The notes: generated from the letters alone by a model not told the origin. Positions 36,339-51,547 are shown, numbered from the stretch's first letter. The stretch: DNA of 64,000 bases from Glandiceps talaboti (GCF_964340395.1 NC_135564.1:15919457-15983456), one strand, 5' to 3'. Made by a program: numbers and translations.

Positions 36339-36849
36339 ATCTCTGAGACATCATCAAATAAATACATAAATTAAACATACATGACACATAAATTTATAAA
36401 TATACAAAGTATGATAGGCAACACAATATACCATGGTGTTACCAGATGTAAACCGAACGCCTTCCATAATATTAAGGGCACAAAACTTAAACTCAAAAAA
36501 TACTGGGCAGATTGGCATGGAATTTGGTGGGAACATTCTCAGATGTGAGTAAAAGATTTGTTCATGCCATGATGATGCCCTTAGTAATATGCAAAAAGTG
36601 TCGTTTTCGTCAGAAACCTATAATTACAAAACTACTCAGCAGATTTAGCTGAAATTTAAGAGGGATGCATCTGTGGGTGTATAGATGAAGAAATATTAAG
36701 TCTATAATGATCTCATCAGTAACATGCAAATTAGGTGTAAAAAATGTGAATTTTGGTCAAAAACGTACATCTCAAAAAGTACTTGGTCAATGAGACTGAA
36801 ACTTGGTGAGATGTTTCTAGAAGTGTTATTCTGCAGATTTTCTTCCAAA

Positions 36850-37270
36850 TATTTGACACAATTGGCCCTAGCAACCATGACCACGCCCTTAGCAACAATC
36901 GAATGGCAGTATATTTTGGTCAAATAACAATATCATCTGGTAGGCAAGTGAGTAAACATTCAAAAAATGTATGCAAATATCCCTAGCAACCATGACCACG
37001 CCCATAGCCTAAGCCAAACGGTCGTGTATTTCACAAGATAACAACAGGGATTAATGGACAATTGAGTAAACATTAAAACAAATGTATGTAAATTTGCCTA
37101 GCAACAAGACCATGCCCATAGAAACAGCCAAACGGTCGTGTATTTCACAAAGATAACAGGGATTAATAGACAATTGAATATACATTCAAAAAATGTATGT
37201 AAATTTGCCTAGCAACAAGACCACGCCCATAGCAACAATAAAATAATCACATATATTGCAAAGATAACAG
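36850..37270. repeat. Tandem repeat, about 110-118-bp unit, four copies
   Basis: Units contain CTAGCAAC(C)A(T)GACCACGCCC, then AAACGGTCGTGTATTTCACA, then GATAACA...GGGATTAAT, then TAAACATTCAAAAAATGTAT. The first unit (36850-36960) is the most diverged. Upstream sequence from about 36480 (TACTGGGCAGATTGGCATGG; ACTACTCAGCAGATTTAGCT; AGTACTTGGTCAATGAGACT) looks like older members of the same series. Confidence 0.82.
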
Positions 37271-38781
37271 GAATTGACAAAAAAGAAGTTTGGAGATGAT
37301 ATTTGATGTGTGTATTATCAGAGCTGTGAAGAAGTGATATGTCTATGATATTCTAAAGAAATTTGAATGGCTTGAGAGAAAATTAGATAAAAACTGGTCA
37401 CGTGACTTTTTTGTAACATATGCAAATTACGTGATTAATACGCAAGTCACTTCAAATCTGGAGGCCATATGTGTCATGATATCAATTTATAGGCTTGCTG
37501 AAATTTTGAGCAACCACTAACCCTGTAAGTGTGTGCATCATTGCTGTAATTATTGGCTAAAAATGGCTAATTTAAGTATGTATTTCGGCATCCTGACTTG
37601 TCAATGAATGGTTTCATGTGGAGAGACGCCTACCCAGGAGAGGGAGGAGAATTTATATCGATACCTGCCCCCTTGCGGTCAGAATTCGAAGATGGTATTC
37701 GGTCAAAACTCATCCTTCTAGCCATCGTATTTCCGTAATAACATTTCATTCAAATCCAGGTACTAACTTTTCAGGAATTGAAAACAATCTAATGATATGT
37801 TAATTTATCTGATTTATATGCACAGATTAGCGCACAAAGACATTGAGATCGAACGTCTTTCGATTTATGTGTTTTCTTTGTCGACTGTTAGCACGACATG
37901 TAATTTTCTCGTCAGGGGAGATTTCAATACCATAAGTGTTCCCATAGTAATTTGTTATCTTTTACATGTGATACCGTATTCTGATATCAATGTATTATTG
38001 AAAACATCACTGCAATGTCTCTCATTTATCTGATCGATATCGCGACTTCCCTCCCATTCTATCGATGCACCACCTATGACCATTATCTTTTGCATTGATA
38101 AGCTAGCTAGCTATGAATTCTAGCCATCTAGCCATCTAATCTATGCATTGTATGTGATAGGATGTGGTCTATAGACAGACGGGTAGAAAGATGCGCAGTA
38201 TCATGTATTACAAAAGCTCTCCCTCTACTGGAGCTAAAAGTCGCAAAACACATTACCACATTTCGAGCTACTGCTTCATCATGTTTTTGTCTACTTTTAA
38301 TTGTCTCTTTTTCCATTTTTTTCCTTTAACTGGTCTGTGAAGCGCATTGAGATTGTTTTTAAAAATATATGCGCTATAGAAGAAATAAAGATTATGATCA
38401 TTAGGATTAAACAAAAGAACGGTAGTATATTACATATTGAAGTAAAAAAATACTGGCGTTTATATGATAATTAAGGCAAAAAAATCAGCAACATACTCAA
38501 AAGAATTTATTGCCGAAAATATGAAGAATTTGAAATTGCGACAAACAAACCCAGCAACCCTAGCAACAGCGACTATTTCCATAGCAACTACGTAATCATA
38601 ATGTTTTTAGAGGGTACAAGTACGATTATATAAGTAAGCCATGAGCATTCGTAAACATCATAATTAACTAATTTTGACTTAAATGATTGTTTAATGATGA
38701 CTTTTTGAGCGAAGTTGCGCAATTTGAACCAAAATCAGTATGATTACGGGCAAATCAGAACATGAGCACTCTACAATCGAT

Positions 38782-38787
38782 ACAGAC

Positions 38788-38832
<45 letters not shown>

Positions 38833-38849
38833 GACACAGGCACAGACAT

Positions 38850-38882
<33 letters not shown>

Positions 38883-38885
38883 AAC
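38782..38885. repeat. Compound (CAGA)n-(CA)n microsatellite
   Basis: About twelve CAGA units followed by CA units with CG variants. Confidence 0.95.
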
Positions 38886-41333
38886 AAAGTATAAGAATTT
38901 ATTTTTTTCATCCTACATTGAACTATTGATCTCACCCCTTATCGCAAGCTATAAAATCATAATTCAAATATCCTGCAGCCATAACATTATAAATAGTAAC
39001 AGATATACTAAAATTCTGGAGCCGAAAAATGAATAAAATGGGTAACCATATTCCAGATCATTTCTTAGCGTGTATTGCAGTCCCATTACTTAAACGAAGA
39101 ATATTGATCACGATTATATAAACTGTAAACATAACTTACTCCTCAATAAAGACGATCTTGTTGAATATAATCTTTCAACTGTGATTCAATGCCATTGGCA
39201 GTATTTTACGTTTAGGAAATTCCTAGAAAATGGGGAGAGAGAATTTGTCGGTATTAATCATAATCCCTATAAAGAATATATTTGTAATCCTGAAAGCATG
39301 CAGTGTTATAATCAAGGATATTGCTAATCGACAATTGTAATGCATCATTCTAGGTTCAGAAACATATTCCTCCGAAGGTTTTCATTGTTATCTAATAACT
39401 TATTCATGACTGATTTTTTCCTTCATTTTTATGGTTCACAGGAAAAGTATATGAATTGTTAATGCAAGTGGGATTGATTTTGAGATGATTACCTTTGCAT
39501 TTGAAAAGAAGAAGCAGCCACAAGAGCTGATAGCTTCTTATCTGTAAATTCTTGATGTTAAATGATATCTTATTTCCGTTGATATTCACAGTATCACTAC
39601 AAAGCCCTTCAATATGCAGCGAGATATCATTTCTGCGCGTACTGATATGAATCATCTATGTATTCTTCATGCACCATTACTTCAATTATTCATCGAAAAT
39701 CTATCATGTTTTTATACAAGTCACAATTCACTGAACGTAATTATGTACTCATTTCCCCGTAGATCCTTTTAAATCGTCAATACTGCAGCAAAGAATATAT
39801 ATATATATGTAGATGGTCGCGTGTAACCCATTCAGGGATACTTGTGTGCAGGTGGCGAATCTGGCAGGCACGGCATTCTTTTTCTGATTAGACACTTTAT
39901 TGGGGCGTCACCATCAGCCGAATGACGCCACCGTATGGCGTGGTGCTGCCTTCAAATTTGCATATTCCTGAAATAGGCAGGTAAGCATACCCTACAACTC
40001 CAGCAGTCGGGTAGAATGCAATCAAGTGGATCAATTATTTGATAGATTCGCTAATAATTTTGGATTCAATTTACTAAATTATTTCATGTGTTGCTCCATT
40101 TAAGATCATTTCCTGGACAGGTGTCGGAAGAAGAGAAAGGAACGTTAAACATCACGGTACTTTTGCGGAGAGAACATTGACCTATATCATTGTAGGCGGT
40201 AGTTGTACAGTAAGTAAATCGTTATGTTACTTTACTAACCATGCATGCCTTTAAAAAATACTACAATTAACTGCAGAAATTGACTCTAGATTTAAAACAA
40301 CATACATCTGATTAAGCTGCCTTTAAGGTTATAAAATACTAGTGTTGTACATCGCCAATGTTACTCTAAACGATGGACGTACCCTCCACCAACAGTTGGT
40401 GGAGGGACTATGTATAAACTAACCTTGCTTTAAAATACAATTATTGGGATAAAAACCTTCGAAGATTCCACAATTATTGGCTGTAACAGTCATAAAAATA
40501 ATATGCAAACAGAAATAACAGAATAGCAGTTCAGCCTGTTATATTGTACAGGCACGCCACGATCTGAACTCCCCGGTGACGTGGGACCATTATGAGTATG
40601 GCGTCCCAAAAGAGAAATAAATGTACGGGGAATGATCATATCATGCAAAACATGTTTAGCATATATCTAACAACAATGCAGTATTGTGACATAATAGAAA
40701 TGAATGGGGTGTATCGTGATCATGAAATACAGGACTAATTTATGAAACAAATCGTTTAAAACGTTAAAGGTCTGCATATTTTGCCGTGCTAAGTTTGATT
40801 GTAACAAAGTATGGTGGTGCAGACCAACATTTATTTAACCAAGAGTAACAGATAACATGGCATTTTTCCTACCCGTATGTTATCGCACTGTTAAGAATAC
40901 AACCTCGCATATGCTATTTTAAACACAACGACCATACAATAGAATTATGTGTGTATGAAATGACAATACGGTAGATTGTCATCCGAATGCTAATTCTATT
41001 TTGTAGTGACGTCACCTGTACAGGACCCCCACATTAATATAAATATTCATTTCATTTAACGCCGTAGTTTAGTCACTATAGTCAGGATGACAGCTGCGAT
41101 CTCGGAGTCATACCCAGCAAGGCGTCTGTCATGTAAAACTAAATTGATGGTTATTGCACCTGCTGACATGCATATTTGGGATATCAAGTTTCTCAGTCAA
41201 TATGCAGTTTGATTTAATCTCTAGCTAAATTGAACTATTTTTCATAATCATAGATAATATTGTGTATAAGCAAAATGATTGCCGCCAGGTTCACCTTTAA
41301 GCAAGCTTTCGAATAAGTCAACATAATAATCTG

Positions 41334-41335
<2 letters not shown>

Positions 41336-41388
<53 letters not shown>
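41336..41388. repeat. (GT)n microsatellite
   Basis: Pure GT run. Confidence 0.97.
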
Positions 41389-41390
<2 letters not shown>

Positions 41391-41455
41391 TTTAACTTTT
41401 TGTCTACCAACCTACCTATAGCTACCTGCATGCTTGCATTCTATCTGAGCTGCAT

Positions 41456-41623
<168 letters not shown>

Positions 41624-44600
41624 CATCCTTGCATCTCTACATGCACGTATGCATCCATCCATCCATAAATCTATCTTTGATTTTCATATTGTAAATGCCT
41701 GGGAACATGCAATATTTGGCACAAGTTGAGGATTATATTAAAACAAAAAACAGACGATCTGTTGCTGAATATCCTATCCAGTACAATTACATGTAATATC
41801 GAGATCAGATGTCTATACTAGAATTTATGGTAACTTATCGATGCAATTAATACGTGGAGTATCGATAGAATTGGAAATAGCGATGTCAATAGGATAAAGG
41901 AGAAATTATATACAATTACTAACAATTTGTTTAATAACACATTGCTATCAGATTACGGTTTTGCAAGTAAACGATAAGAAATTGTTCTGGGAACACTTAT
42001 GACATTGATATCTCCCCTGACAAGAAAATTGTATCTGATGCTGGCAGTCGACAAAGAAAGAAAACATAGATTGTATGATAACACGATGGGTTTTGTCCTC
42101 TGTAGGTGAATCGTTCATTCAATCTCGAGTTGTCCCTTGAAATGCAACCAATATATGAAACATCTCACTTTGCAAAGTGACAGGTAATCAAGTGTCGCTA
42201 TATTGTACGTACATGTACTGAACATGGCATGGCAGTAGTTCCGAAAAATGTATTAATGACAATTTCAGATAACACATACAACAAGAATCAGTGATATAGT
42301 GGAAAGTTTTATAATATCTTTATAGCTTTCTCGGATTGTTAGAAATGCGTTGTCGTATAACATTAGGGTCGGAATCATTCAGTCAGTAATGTTAAACTGA
42401 ACAGATAGCTCCACAAATACTTTGGAGAAAAAAGAATCTTTGTGGTTGGCTATTTATGAAAAATCATTATGGAAAGCCTTAGATGAATAATTCATTTAAA
42501 TGGATAGCTGAATAATTATTGCAATCTCTGTATCATACTATTCAACATCCATAAATAGTGAATTTTAGATTGAGAGCGGGGAAAACAAAAGGGAACAATC
42601 AACTACTGAAATAGTGTAAGTTACAAAACCGTAATAGTATAATAGCAACATCGTACCTTAGGCTACTGATACATGGACATAAATCTATTTTGATTGGTTG
42701 CTAAATATTTTGCATCTTTTAAATTGTCAGATTACAAGCTAAATCGAAATTGTTTTAAAGTAGAGCGAAAATCATGATAAATAAGGCCATCAAGAAATGC
42801 TGAAATGGCGCTCGGTAATAAGTTTATTAAGTAAATTTGGAGAAATTTAAGACCAACCTTCAATATGTTCATGTTCACAAAAACGTTCAATATAGATGAC
42901 CCCTTCAGTGCCATTCAACAGAATAATTTTGGATATGATCTTTGCGTTTGATAGATGTGTGGTTGAAGTTTGGTCACCTCCCACTGAATAAATTTCGCTT
43001 CAATGACTTGTATGACAAATTGCGACAATTTGTTAATATTGACGTAATATGAAAATGATTCTGAACTATTATATTATAGAAACGAAACAAGTCAAGTATC
43101 ATTGATCATTAACAATTTCAATGCTTCGATTTTGGTGGTTCACTCAATGAACCGCAGCGATGGACATACTTAGAGAAGAGAATATGACGATATTTGAGGT
43201 TGTTGACCCGGTATGCATAATAATTAATTACTATGACACGTGTTGCAGCATATGGTACGTGATAAACTGCTTCCAAAACTGAAATATAAAAAAATCATTG
43301 TTCAAGTTGAGAAATTTGTGATTAGGACCTAAGATCAACATCACGTCTGAGATCAGGTTTTGTCAGGAAGTCTTGTCAGCATCACTTCTGGAACGATATC
43401 AGTATATGCTAGACTGAAACTGGTTGCATCGACCCCTAGCTGGCTTATCTTAATACTAACGCAAAACATTCAAAGCCATTTACAGGCCCTCATAAAAAAA
43501 ACCATCATTATAAAACTTAAAAATAGCAATGCCCTCACTTAAACAGAAAAAAGAAGATATACGTGAAGTATAACATTTTGATATCCTCAATAATATTACT
43601 ACGTGTTATCTTTGCATTAATGTGTTCAAATATATCAAACAAATTAGGTAATTGGTTAATTTGTATTTGAGAGTATTTTGGGCAATCAAGAATGAGAGAG
43701 AAAACGTAGCTGTATACTATCAAAAAACAAGCGTACGTGCATAATTATATATATAATTGTGCACACTGCCTGTACGGAGGTGGGCAACAACCGTCTCTCA
43801 CGACTCACAGGTAAGTGTAGCAGTGTAAATCTATGAAAGCATGACAGCACTCTTAAGATTAGCTGAACTAATACAAGTACATTAACCCTTTAGAGGCATA
43901 CGGTCTCCTGCTTTCCTCATAAATAATGAAATAGTAATATCGTTTGTTAAAAGGCAATTTTTGAATATTAACTTTGTGGGCAGGAACCCGTGTGATGATT
44001 ATATTTCACTTCGTCGATTTGTAAAAGGCAGCAGTCTTAAATATCATTTTGAGAATGTGTAGTTTATCATGAGTAATTATTTAAACGTATCCATATATCT
44101 CTCTACAGTTGTTCATAAGTACATTTAAAAAATGGCAAGACTTAATTAATACTACTAAAATAATGATGCAATAGAGCATTTTTTTCCTTTAGTTTTTTAA
44201 TGTTCAGTCCATTCAACATAATGAATTATATAAAAATAGGATCATAGTAGAACAATATTCATGCTTATTTAAATGAATTGGAAAAAGAAAGAGGAAATAG
44301 CCAATTCAAGAAAAACACAACGATTTTATCGTTGTCCCGTTAAATTAATTTATCATGTACTTGTAAACTTTTATCATATATTTACATAACCATAATAAAT
44401 AGGGTTTAGAGTTCACATCGTATTCTCGTAAAATAATAACCCCTATACATACTACTAAATATGAGCACGTTGCACTTTTGAAAAACGTCATATGAATAAT
44501 GTGATAAATACAGATAAAATGACACATAAATGAATGATATGTTGACATACGTAGAAATATATATATAGGACATATTATACAAATATGGCAACGTAAGGCG

Positions 44601-44699
44601 TATAGTCCATAACATGTCGAAGGAAATTAAGGTTGTAAATGAATTTAAATTTGACTTGGAATAATTAGGTTGTTATCATGACATGGTGGTTACATATTC

Positions 44700-45310
44700 A
44701 ATGCTTCAGAGCGAGTTTGGACAATCAATATGAAAATCAACGTTTTAGGTAGTTTGGGGCATATGTAAAATAGTACTCACTAATTGCAGACTATACAAAA
44801 TATCGATACTCTGGAGGCTAACTGTCTTCCTATCCTATCCTAACCTAACCTAACCTAACCAAACCGTAACCTTAACCTTAACCTTAACCCTAAGTACAGG
44901 ACGACTCCCAAAAGTCAATATAAAAATCGACGTTTTAGGTAGTTTGGGGCAGACAATATATACAAAATATAGATACAAGGGAGACTAAACATCTTCCCGT
45001 CCTAACCTAGCCGTAACCCTTACTTCAAGACGACTGCCAACAGTCAATTTGAAAATCGACGTTTTAGATAGTTTGAGGCATATATGTAAAACAGTGCCCA
45101 CTAATTGCGATAAAATATCTATGCTAGGGAGTCTAACCATATTCGTATCCCTAACTTAGCCTTAATCTTAACTCCCTAGCTTAATCTGATAATCAATGTT
45201 CCAGTATAATGGGGACAAATGAACAACAGTGTCTACTATTCAAATCGGGTGTATACTAGAAAGTCTAACAGCTAACTTTACCCAAATCCTAACTCCCTAG
45301 CTTGAATACA
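44700..45310. repeat. Diverged tandem repeat with ATTTTAGGTAGTTTGGGGCA-type cores
   Basis: Units of about 150-180 bp contain GTCAATATRAAAATCRACGT, TTTTAGGTAGTTTGGGGCA, ACTCACTAATTGC, then ACAAAATATCGATA and a CTAACC-rich tract. Two clear units and two more diverged ones follow each other. Confidence 0.78.
44826..44893. repeat. Telomere-like island (CCTAA/CCTTAA/CCCTAA variants)
   Basis: CCTATCCTAACCTAACCTAA followed by CCAAACCGTAACCTTAACC and CTTAACCCTAA, degenerate 5- and 6-mers close to the animal telomere repeat read on the C-rich strand. It sits inside the diverged tandem array, and shorter versions occur in the later units. Confidence 0.75.
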
Positions 45311-46858
45311 AATGTGTACCTGTTTAACAGTAGGTCTTTTCGTAATTTGCATATTCCCATGGCCGAGTTTTTGTGAAAGCAAGATCCTACATGTATTATT
45401 CGCTTTGTAATTATTCTGGGTTCATTATTTAAATAATATTTAATACATGATTTTGCTATTTATGAACAAAACGGCACTCCATTGTTATACTATAAGTATG
45501 CAAACTATTACTGTATCTATACAATACACCAATTTCCATATGCATTATTCTCCAACATCAATGCTTTATTTGACATCTTAAATGAGACAGTGTCGGGGTA
45601 TATGGAACATAAAGAAAATATAATTCATGTGGTGATGAGGCTTGATATATTACTGTGGCCAGAGGTCACATAAATGTGTTTGGTCGATTGCCCTTGAAAC
45701 AAATTGAATACTTCTCATGTGAATGTAATTCCAAAAGACAGTTCTTTACGAAGTGTTCTCAGCAAAGTTGTTTTATTCGCAAATGCGAAACCAGTACTAC
45801 CACCAACCCGCTCCAATGACATATGGTTCTTCAAATACTTTAGGTGCATTTTGCAGTTCTATTTTCAATACTCTGATCATATTTGTATGATATATTTTGG
45901 AAAGTCAAGCCACACTGGCAGCAGAAAAGTTAACTTGAAAGATAAAATACATAAAGTATATCAAATGTTTACCCTGAAGTAGCCTTACGCAAGTGTCCTT
46001 TTTATAGTACATACACCAGCCTCTCTTTCGAATGTAAATGCTGAAATTTAAAAATAGACTTGTTAGGTATTGTCTATTGGCTTAGATCGTGTCGCATGGT
46101 ATGGCGGACTAGTCACCCATATTTGCATACAGTGAGGCACTAGTCGTAATCAATTTTCCTCCGGGCACTAGTCCTACTAGTGATATGCTTTGTCTATGTA
46201 AAGGATTTGTGTATGCGAATGTGATGAGTTATAAAACACTTATTGCCTGGCCTTATTCGGGCACTAGTAGAGTCGTATGCTAGTAGAGTCATGCTGTTAT
46301 GTAGCAACTACCTCGTGGCTTTCATTCTGGGAGGGGGGGGGGAGAGGAGTAACCGGCCAAAAAGTAAAATCTCGGTGATGTAATAAACTCCTGCTAGTGC
46401 ACTCATAGCTGGGCAATAAGCGTATGAAATTCTTCTGTCATTCTTTCGATGGAAATTCCTCTGTCATGCATAACTCTTTAAATTGTCCGAATGTGAAAAA
46501 CCTTTCCAGTTACAGTTAGATATTCCAGCGTTACCAACTGATATCAGTTTGATAAACCAAACTCGTGTCTGTATACTCGATTCTGTAGAATTATAAGTAA
46601 CTGTGCCAGTTGAAAGTCTTTTTCTTTCAAAATAATAATTCTTTAAGTAATATAGAGTCAATTTAAGTTACATCTTTAGCTGCCGAACATTTGCCTAGTG
46701 TGCTTTACATGCAAGAAGTGAAATGGAATCATTTAATAGACATATCAACATTTATATAAATCTGCTGTTTTGCTTTCTACTTTTGTCTGTGTGTATGAAA
46801 ATATTGACATTTTCATTTATGTATTTAATATGATTGTCGTTCGCTCCCTGTAGCAGAG

Positions 46859-46907
46859 ATGGGTTCTCGATTATCACAACTCTTTGGCGAATCATCTCTC
46901 ACCAACG
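46859..46907 (+). CDS. P450 exon 1 (start uncertain)
   Basis: ATG at 46859 begins MGSRLSQLFGESSLTN and ends with G of a split codon before GTATGT; an in-frame stop lies at 46826. An acceptor-like CTCCCTGTAG ends at 46853, so this may instead be an internal exon beginning CAGAG, joined to an unseen upstream exon. Confidence 0.6.
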
Positions 46908-49900
46908 GTATGTGATGACATCACACACACATTTGCATATTTAGCTTGCAAGTGACGTCACCTGATCACCTTTGTCTTTGGTGTTTAATGTCACTCCTTA
47001 GGTTTAATGAACACGGTGAGATTGGTGCTATTGTGTGTGATGACTGTACAGTGTATTGTGGCTGTTGGCTTGCTAATAACTTATTGTTGTTGTTGTTGTC
47101 TTGGTTTCTGTAGATCACAAATGGCATGCCAATGGCGAATGCGTCTCTGGGATAGATTCTGATATCAAATTTCTTCATGCATTTTTGGGGAAAATTGCAA
47201 AATATTGTCGAGTCATGAAACATCTGATGAAAAAGTAATTAATTAATCAAAATTATTTTTTTAAAACTTCAAAATTTTGCTGCAAAATAAATATGCACTG
47301 TAATATATGTATGTGTTGAAAAAGTCTTGATATTTTCTTCACTGGGGGTAAAGATAACGAAAAATGGCACACGCATGCGCATTAAAATACTTTAGCAGGA
47401 AACCGGTCTGAGTTTCACTATTTCGAACACAGCCCCATCTATTATAGAGACGCTGTAAGAGAAAGAGATGTGCCGCAAGTAAAAACAAATTGTGAGTTAC
47501 TTTTTACAGCATTAAGGCAATTTAGTACCTACAACGAGTATCAAGAAATGAAATTGTGTAATTGTGTCGGCTTTGTTTTGACTAACCTTTGAATCTGCAC
47601 TTCTGTGGCATAAATGTGCCTCTCATTTGTCAAGCGACTCTTTGTAGAAACTGTTCAGAGCGGTGATTGCATTTCACCACTTCCGCTTTGATTGTCGGAA
47701 GTTATTATAATATCGGATTACAGAGATTTACTTTTGTCAAAACCTATCTCTTATATATGCATAGTCTGTTAACTACATGGTACACACTGTTTAGTTTGAC
47801 AGCACTGCCTATGAACAACTCTGACAAATAAATTAGTGATGAACGAAGAACTGAACTGGGGAAAGATGACGCACTGAGCTATTCTACGAATTGTTACATC
47901 ATCATATCAATCCTGTTTAGACCATATGTATCTTAAAACTACATGTACTGTACACCTATATGCATTCCATCACTAATCACACCTCTGACTTTGTCACCTT
48001 GATGAGGCATGACTGGCTGCGCATGATCTGTGGGGAGTACTACATTTTGTCATCTCTGTAAAATTGACTTTGTGAGATAAAACAATTGTAATGCCATTGC
48101 ATTTGCTATTTATGCTGTTTTGTGACTTGTGGCGGCCATTCAAGGCGTAGTCAAATGTGTGTCTGTACGCCATCTATTTGCATGTACTGGCATTTCACAG
48201 AAACGGTGTCACAAAGTATGATTTATTTAAATATATGCACGAATCACATTGTACACTACCTGTGATTGGTTAGTTGGCAGCGAACCAGATGTTATTATTT
48301 TATAGGTTCACAATCAATCCATAATATTAAACTCTACAGATAACAAAAGTGGCATGACTACCAACGAATATCCAGATGGACCTTTCTGTTTGCCGTTTCT
48401 CGGCAACATTGTGCAACTTGGCGATGATCCGCATCGTACGTTGAGGGACATGAGTCGTAAATACGGTAAGACACGTTTAATATGTTATCTTGTTTTCTCA
48501 GAATTGAAATGTATGTAGTGATTACACAGAATAGAACGGTATGGATAAATGGATGCTATAATGCATTACCCATATCAAGTAGATAGAATATCATGCAGCT
48601 GTAATTGGAGCATGTGCTTTATATCATGAAAAGCTACCTGTCAGAGTTCGAACTAATAATTGCACATGTCACGTTCTCAATACAAACTTGGTATTTTCTT
48701 GAGCATCTTCAGATCAGTTAATAATAAGATATACAAATTGGCTTGGTATAATAGGTGGCATTAATGTATTCATATTCCCAATCCACAAATACTTTGCAAA
48801 CCTACAAGTGTAAAGACTAGACGGTAACACAGTTGTTGCCAGCGCCAACCCGCCGGTTCTACCAAACCCTTGTTAGTAGTAAGTATAGGAGTTATCCCAT
48901 TCATGTCGAAGACTCACATTTGCGTACAGAGTAAGGGATTAGTAAACTGTGTGAGACATTGCCAACCACTGTACAGTTTTAACAATCTAAAAGATTCGTT
49001 GAAATAGGCAAAACATGCATGGTAGGTAGTTCATGTAATTCAAATGATCACTTAGGAGGGAGAGGTGATTTTCCGCTCTATCAGATTTAAATTAGATTAA
49101 ATTTTCATCATCCGCGCTCCCATTTTGTGTGTGTAATAAGTGGTAGAAAAAGTAGGCCATACAGTGTGCTGACCGAACAGGACGGCCTAAAACTGAAATA
49201 TATACCAAACAGTGTTGACCTAATTGTGATAAGAAACGTTAAAGTTGTAACTGTACAGTTTTAATAACCCGCACAATTTTCAGCATCGCTCTTGAACCTG
49301 TATTGAGTAATAAAACTTGAGAAACCCAACAACTTAACCATTTTAAGAGATGGACCTTACGGCAGGGAAAACTTGAAAATAACTCGAGCTCTTCCCATAA
49401 CTTTGTTCGAAAGGATGTTGTGTCGAAACGAGGGAATATAATAAAGCGCATTGATAAACTAACACACATTCTCAAAAGCCATCTTGAAATGCTCAGCTAC
49501 GAAATTTAACATAACTCGACAGTACAACTGTGCGGCAAGATATGCTACAACCAAGCAAGTACAATACACACCGTAATACATGCATCTTAAATAATCACGG
49601 CATTCTATGACTACAGTATCTATCTCTCCGTTAACTACCGTCAAGACACATCTAACATACAGTCAAATCATCATCATGTCATTTCATTCACTAGAATTTT
49701 CTGCTTCATTTTCTGAAGGTAAAATTTTGAGTGTCAAGTTAGGTGACAAACAAGCAGTCGTCTTGAATTCCATGGAACTTTTACGGGAGGCCATGGTTCA
49801 GAAGGGACAGGACTTCAACGCCAGACCACCATTAAAACTTTACGAAGAACTAGCATCGAGGAGTAACAAAGGACTGAAGCTAGCCGAGGAACCATACTGG

Positions 49901-51454
49901 AGAATTAGTAGGAAAATTGCTGACTCAGCACTGAAGATGGTGGGTCATGAAAAATGGGAGAAAATCATCGAAGATGAAGCCAAGACGTTGATAGGTAAGA
50001 TCTACTTTGTTTTACGGTAAAAATGCAAGAAAAGAAAAATGTACGGTTTCAAATTAAGCATTTTTGAAAAAAAAATTTCTCGTACGCTGACGATATTTCT
50101 GGATCACATATTTCGATATTGAGTTTGGCAATACTCTCTCTTCATCTGAAATATCTTAAATGTAGCTGTACTCTGTCAAAATTCAAGTCTCAAGAGAAAT
50201 GGTTTAATTATGTGGCCTTTTCATGCAAAACTAGGATTTCGTATTTTATTGTCATGGAAGTGTTCAATTTCTTTTCTCTGTGAAAGACGATTAAATAATA
50301 AAATACACAAGACACGATGGTAGATATGAAAATGTATTTTTAATGATATTGTAATGATATATGTCTACATTGCTAATATTGTTACCACGGTTACTGTTGT
50401 TATGGATACGCTCGCAAATATTTATACCCTTTTCTCAAATTGTAGCCACATTGAAAGATGTTGAAGATCGTAGGTTTGACCCCGGTCCAGATTTAGACTT
50501 CGCCGTTACCAATGTTATGTGTACGGCGCTATTTAGTACGAGATATAAGAGAGACGATAAAGAGTTTCTAATGTTGTATCAAAACCAAAGAGTGATCAAC
50601 GATAACATATGGAAGAGTTCTCCCCAAGGTAAGCAGTTTGAAATCTAGGAACAGAATTCTATGGGTGGAAGTCTAAAGTCAGGTAGAAGTTCAAGTACAC
50701 ATGTCAACATAGGTGGAGTCAATTTTTTAATACACGGATGTTTAAATTTAGAGAGAGAAAAATACTTGAAGCTTAAAACAGCGATTTTTTTGATCTAGTT
50801 TAACTTATGTTGATATATTTCTTTGATGGAAGTAAAATCGTCTTCTGATGTTATTTGCACAGTAGATGGCTTGATAGGGGATCATTTAGTATACGCACAC
50901 TAAAAGACGTCATCGAATCATTTGCATATTATGCCCTTGGTTTGAGTTCCACTAATATCGAGCCATGTTTTAAAAGTATCTTTCAGCTAGTAGAATACCA
51001 ACAACTTGCCTTTTAATGTACTGCAAAATTACCTCCCAAAAATAAAAAACAAAGACCCCCCCCCACAAACAAACAGGTTATTCCCCTTTAATATTTAAAT
51101 CTATCACGTCGAAACTATATCTCACACATAACGAATTGTGAAATTGATTGAAAATTATGTAATTTTTTCCAGATTATTTTTCGTTCATCAAGTACTTTCC
51201 CGATTCTGACAAAACCACCGACTATCGTTTAGCTGTGGCAGCCCGGGATGCGTTCTTTCACCGTAAACTGATGGAACATAAATCAACGTTCCGACACGAC
51301 AGAATCCGTGACGTCACTGATGCTCTGATCAAAGCACGATTAGAGATCCAGGCAGATACCCCAGATATTATTATTAGTGATGAATACCTGGAGGTACTAA
51401 TCTGGGATCTCTTTGATGGAGGTATGGTGACAGCTCAAAATGTTTATCTGTTTA

Positions 51455-51547
<93 letters not shown>

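Noticed and set aside
41087-41215. Short ORF starting MTAAISESYPARR after a CRE-like site, as an upstream P450 exon
   Set aside because: It is polar, not an anchor, runs to a stop without a convincing donor, and lies 5.6 kb upstream.
48640-48670. GAGTTCGAACT as a tRNA B box
   Set aside because: No matching A box, acceptor stem or cloverleaf could be found around it.
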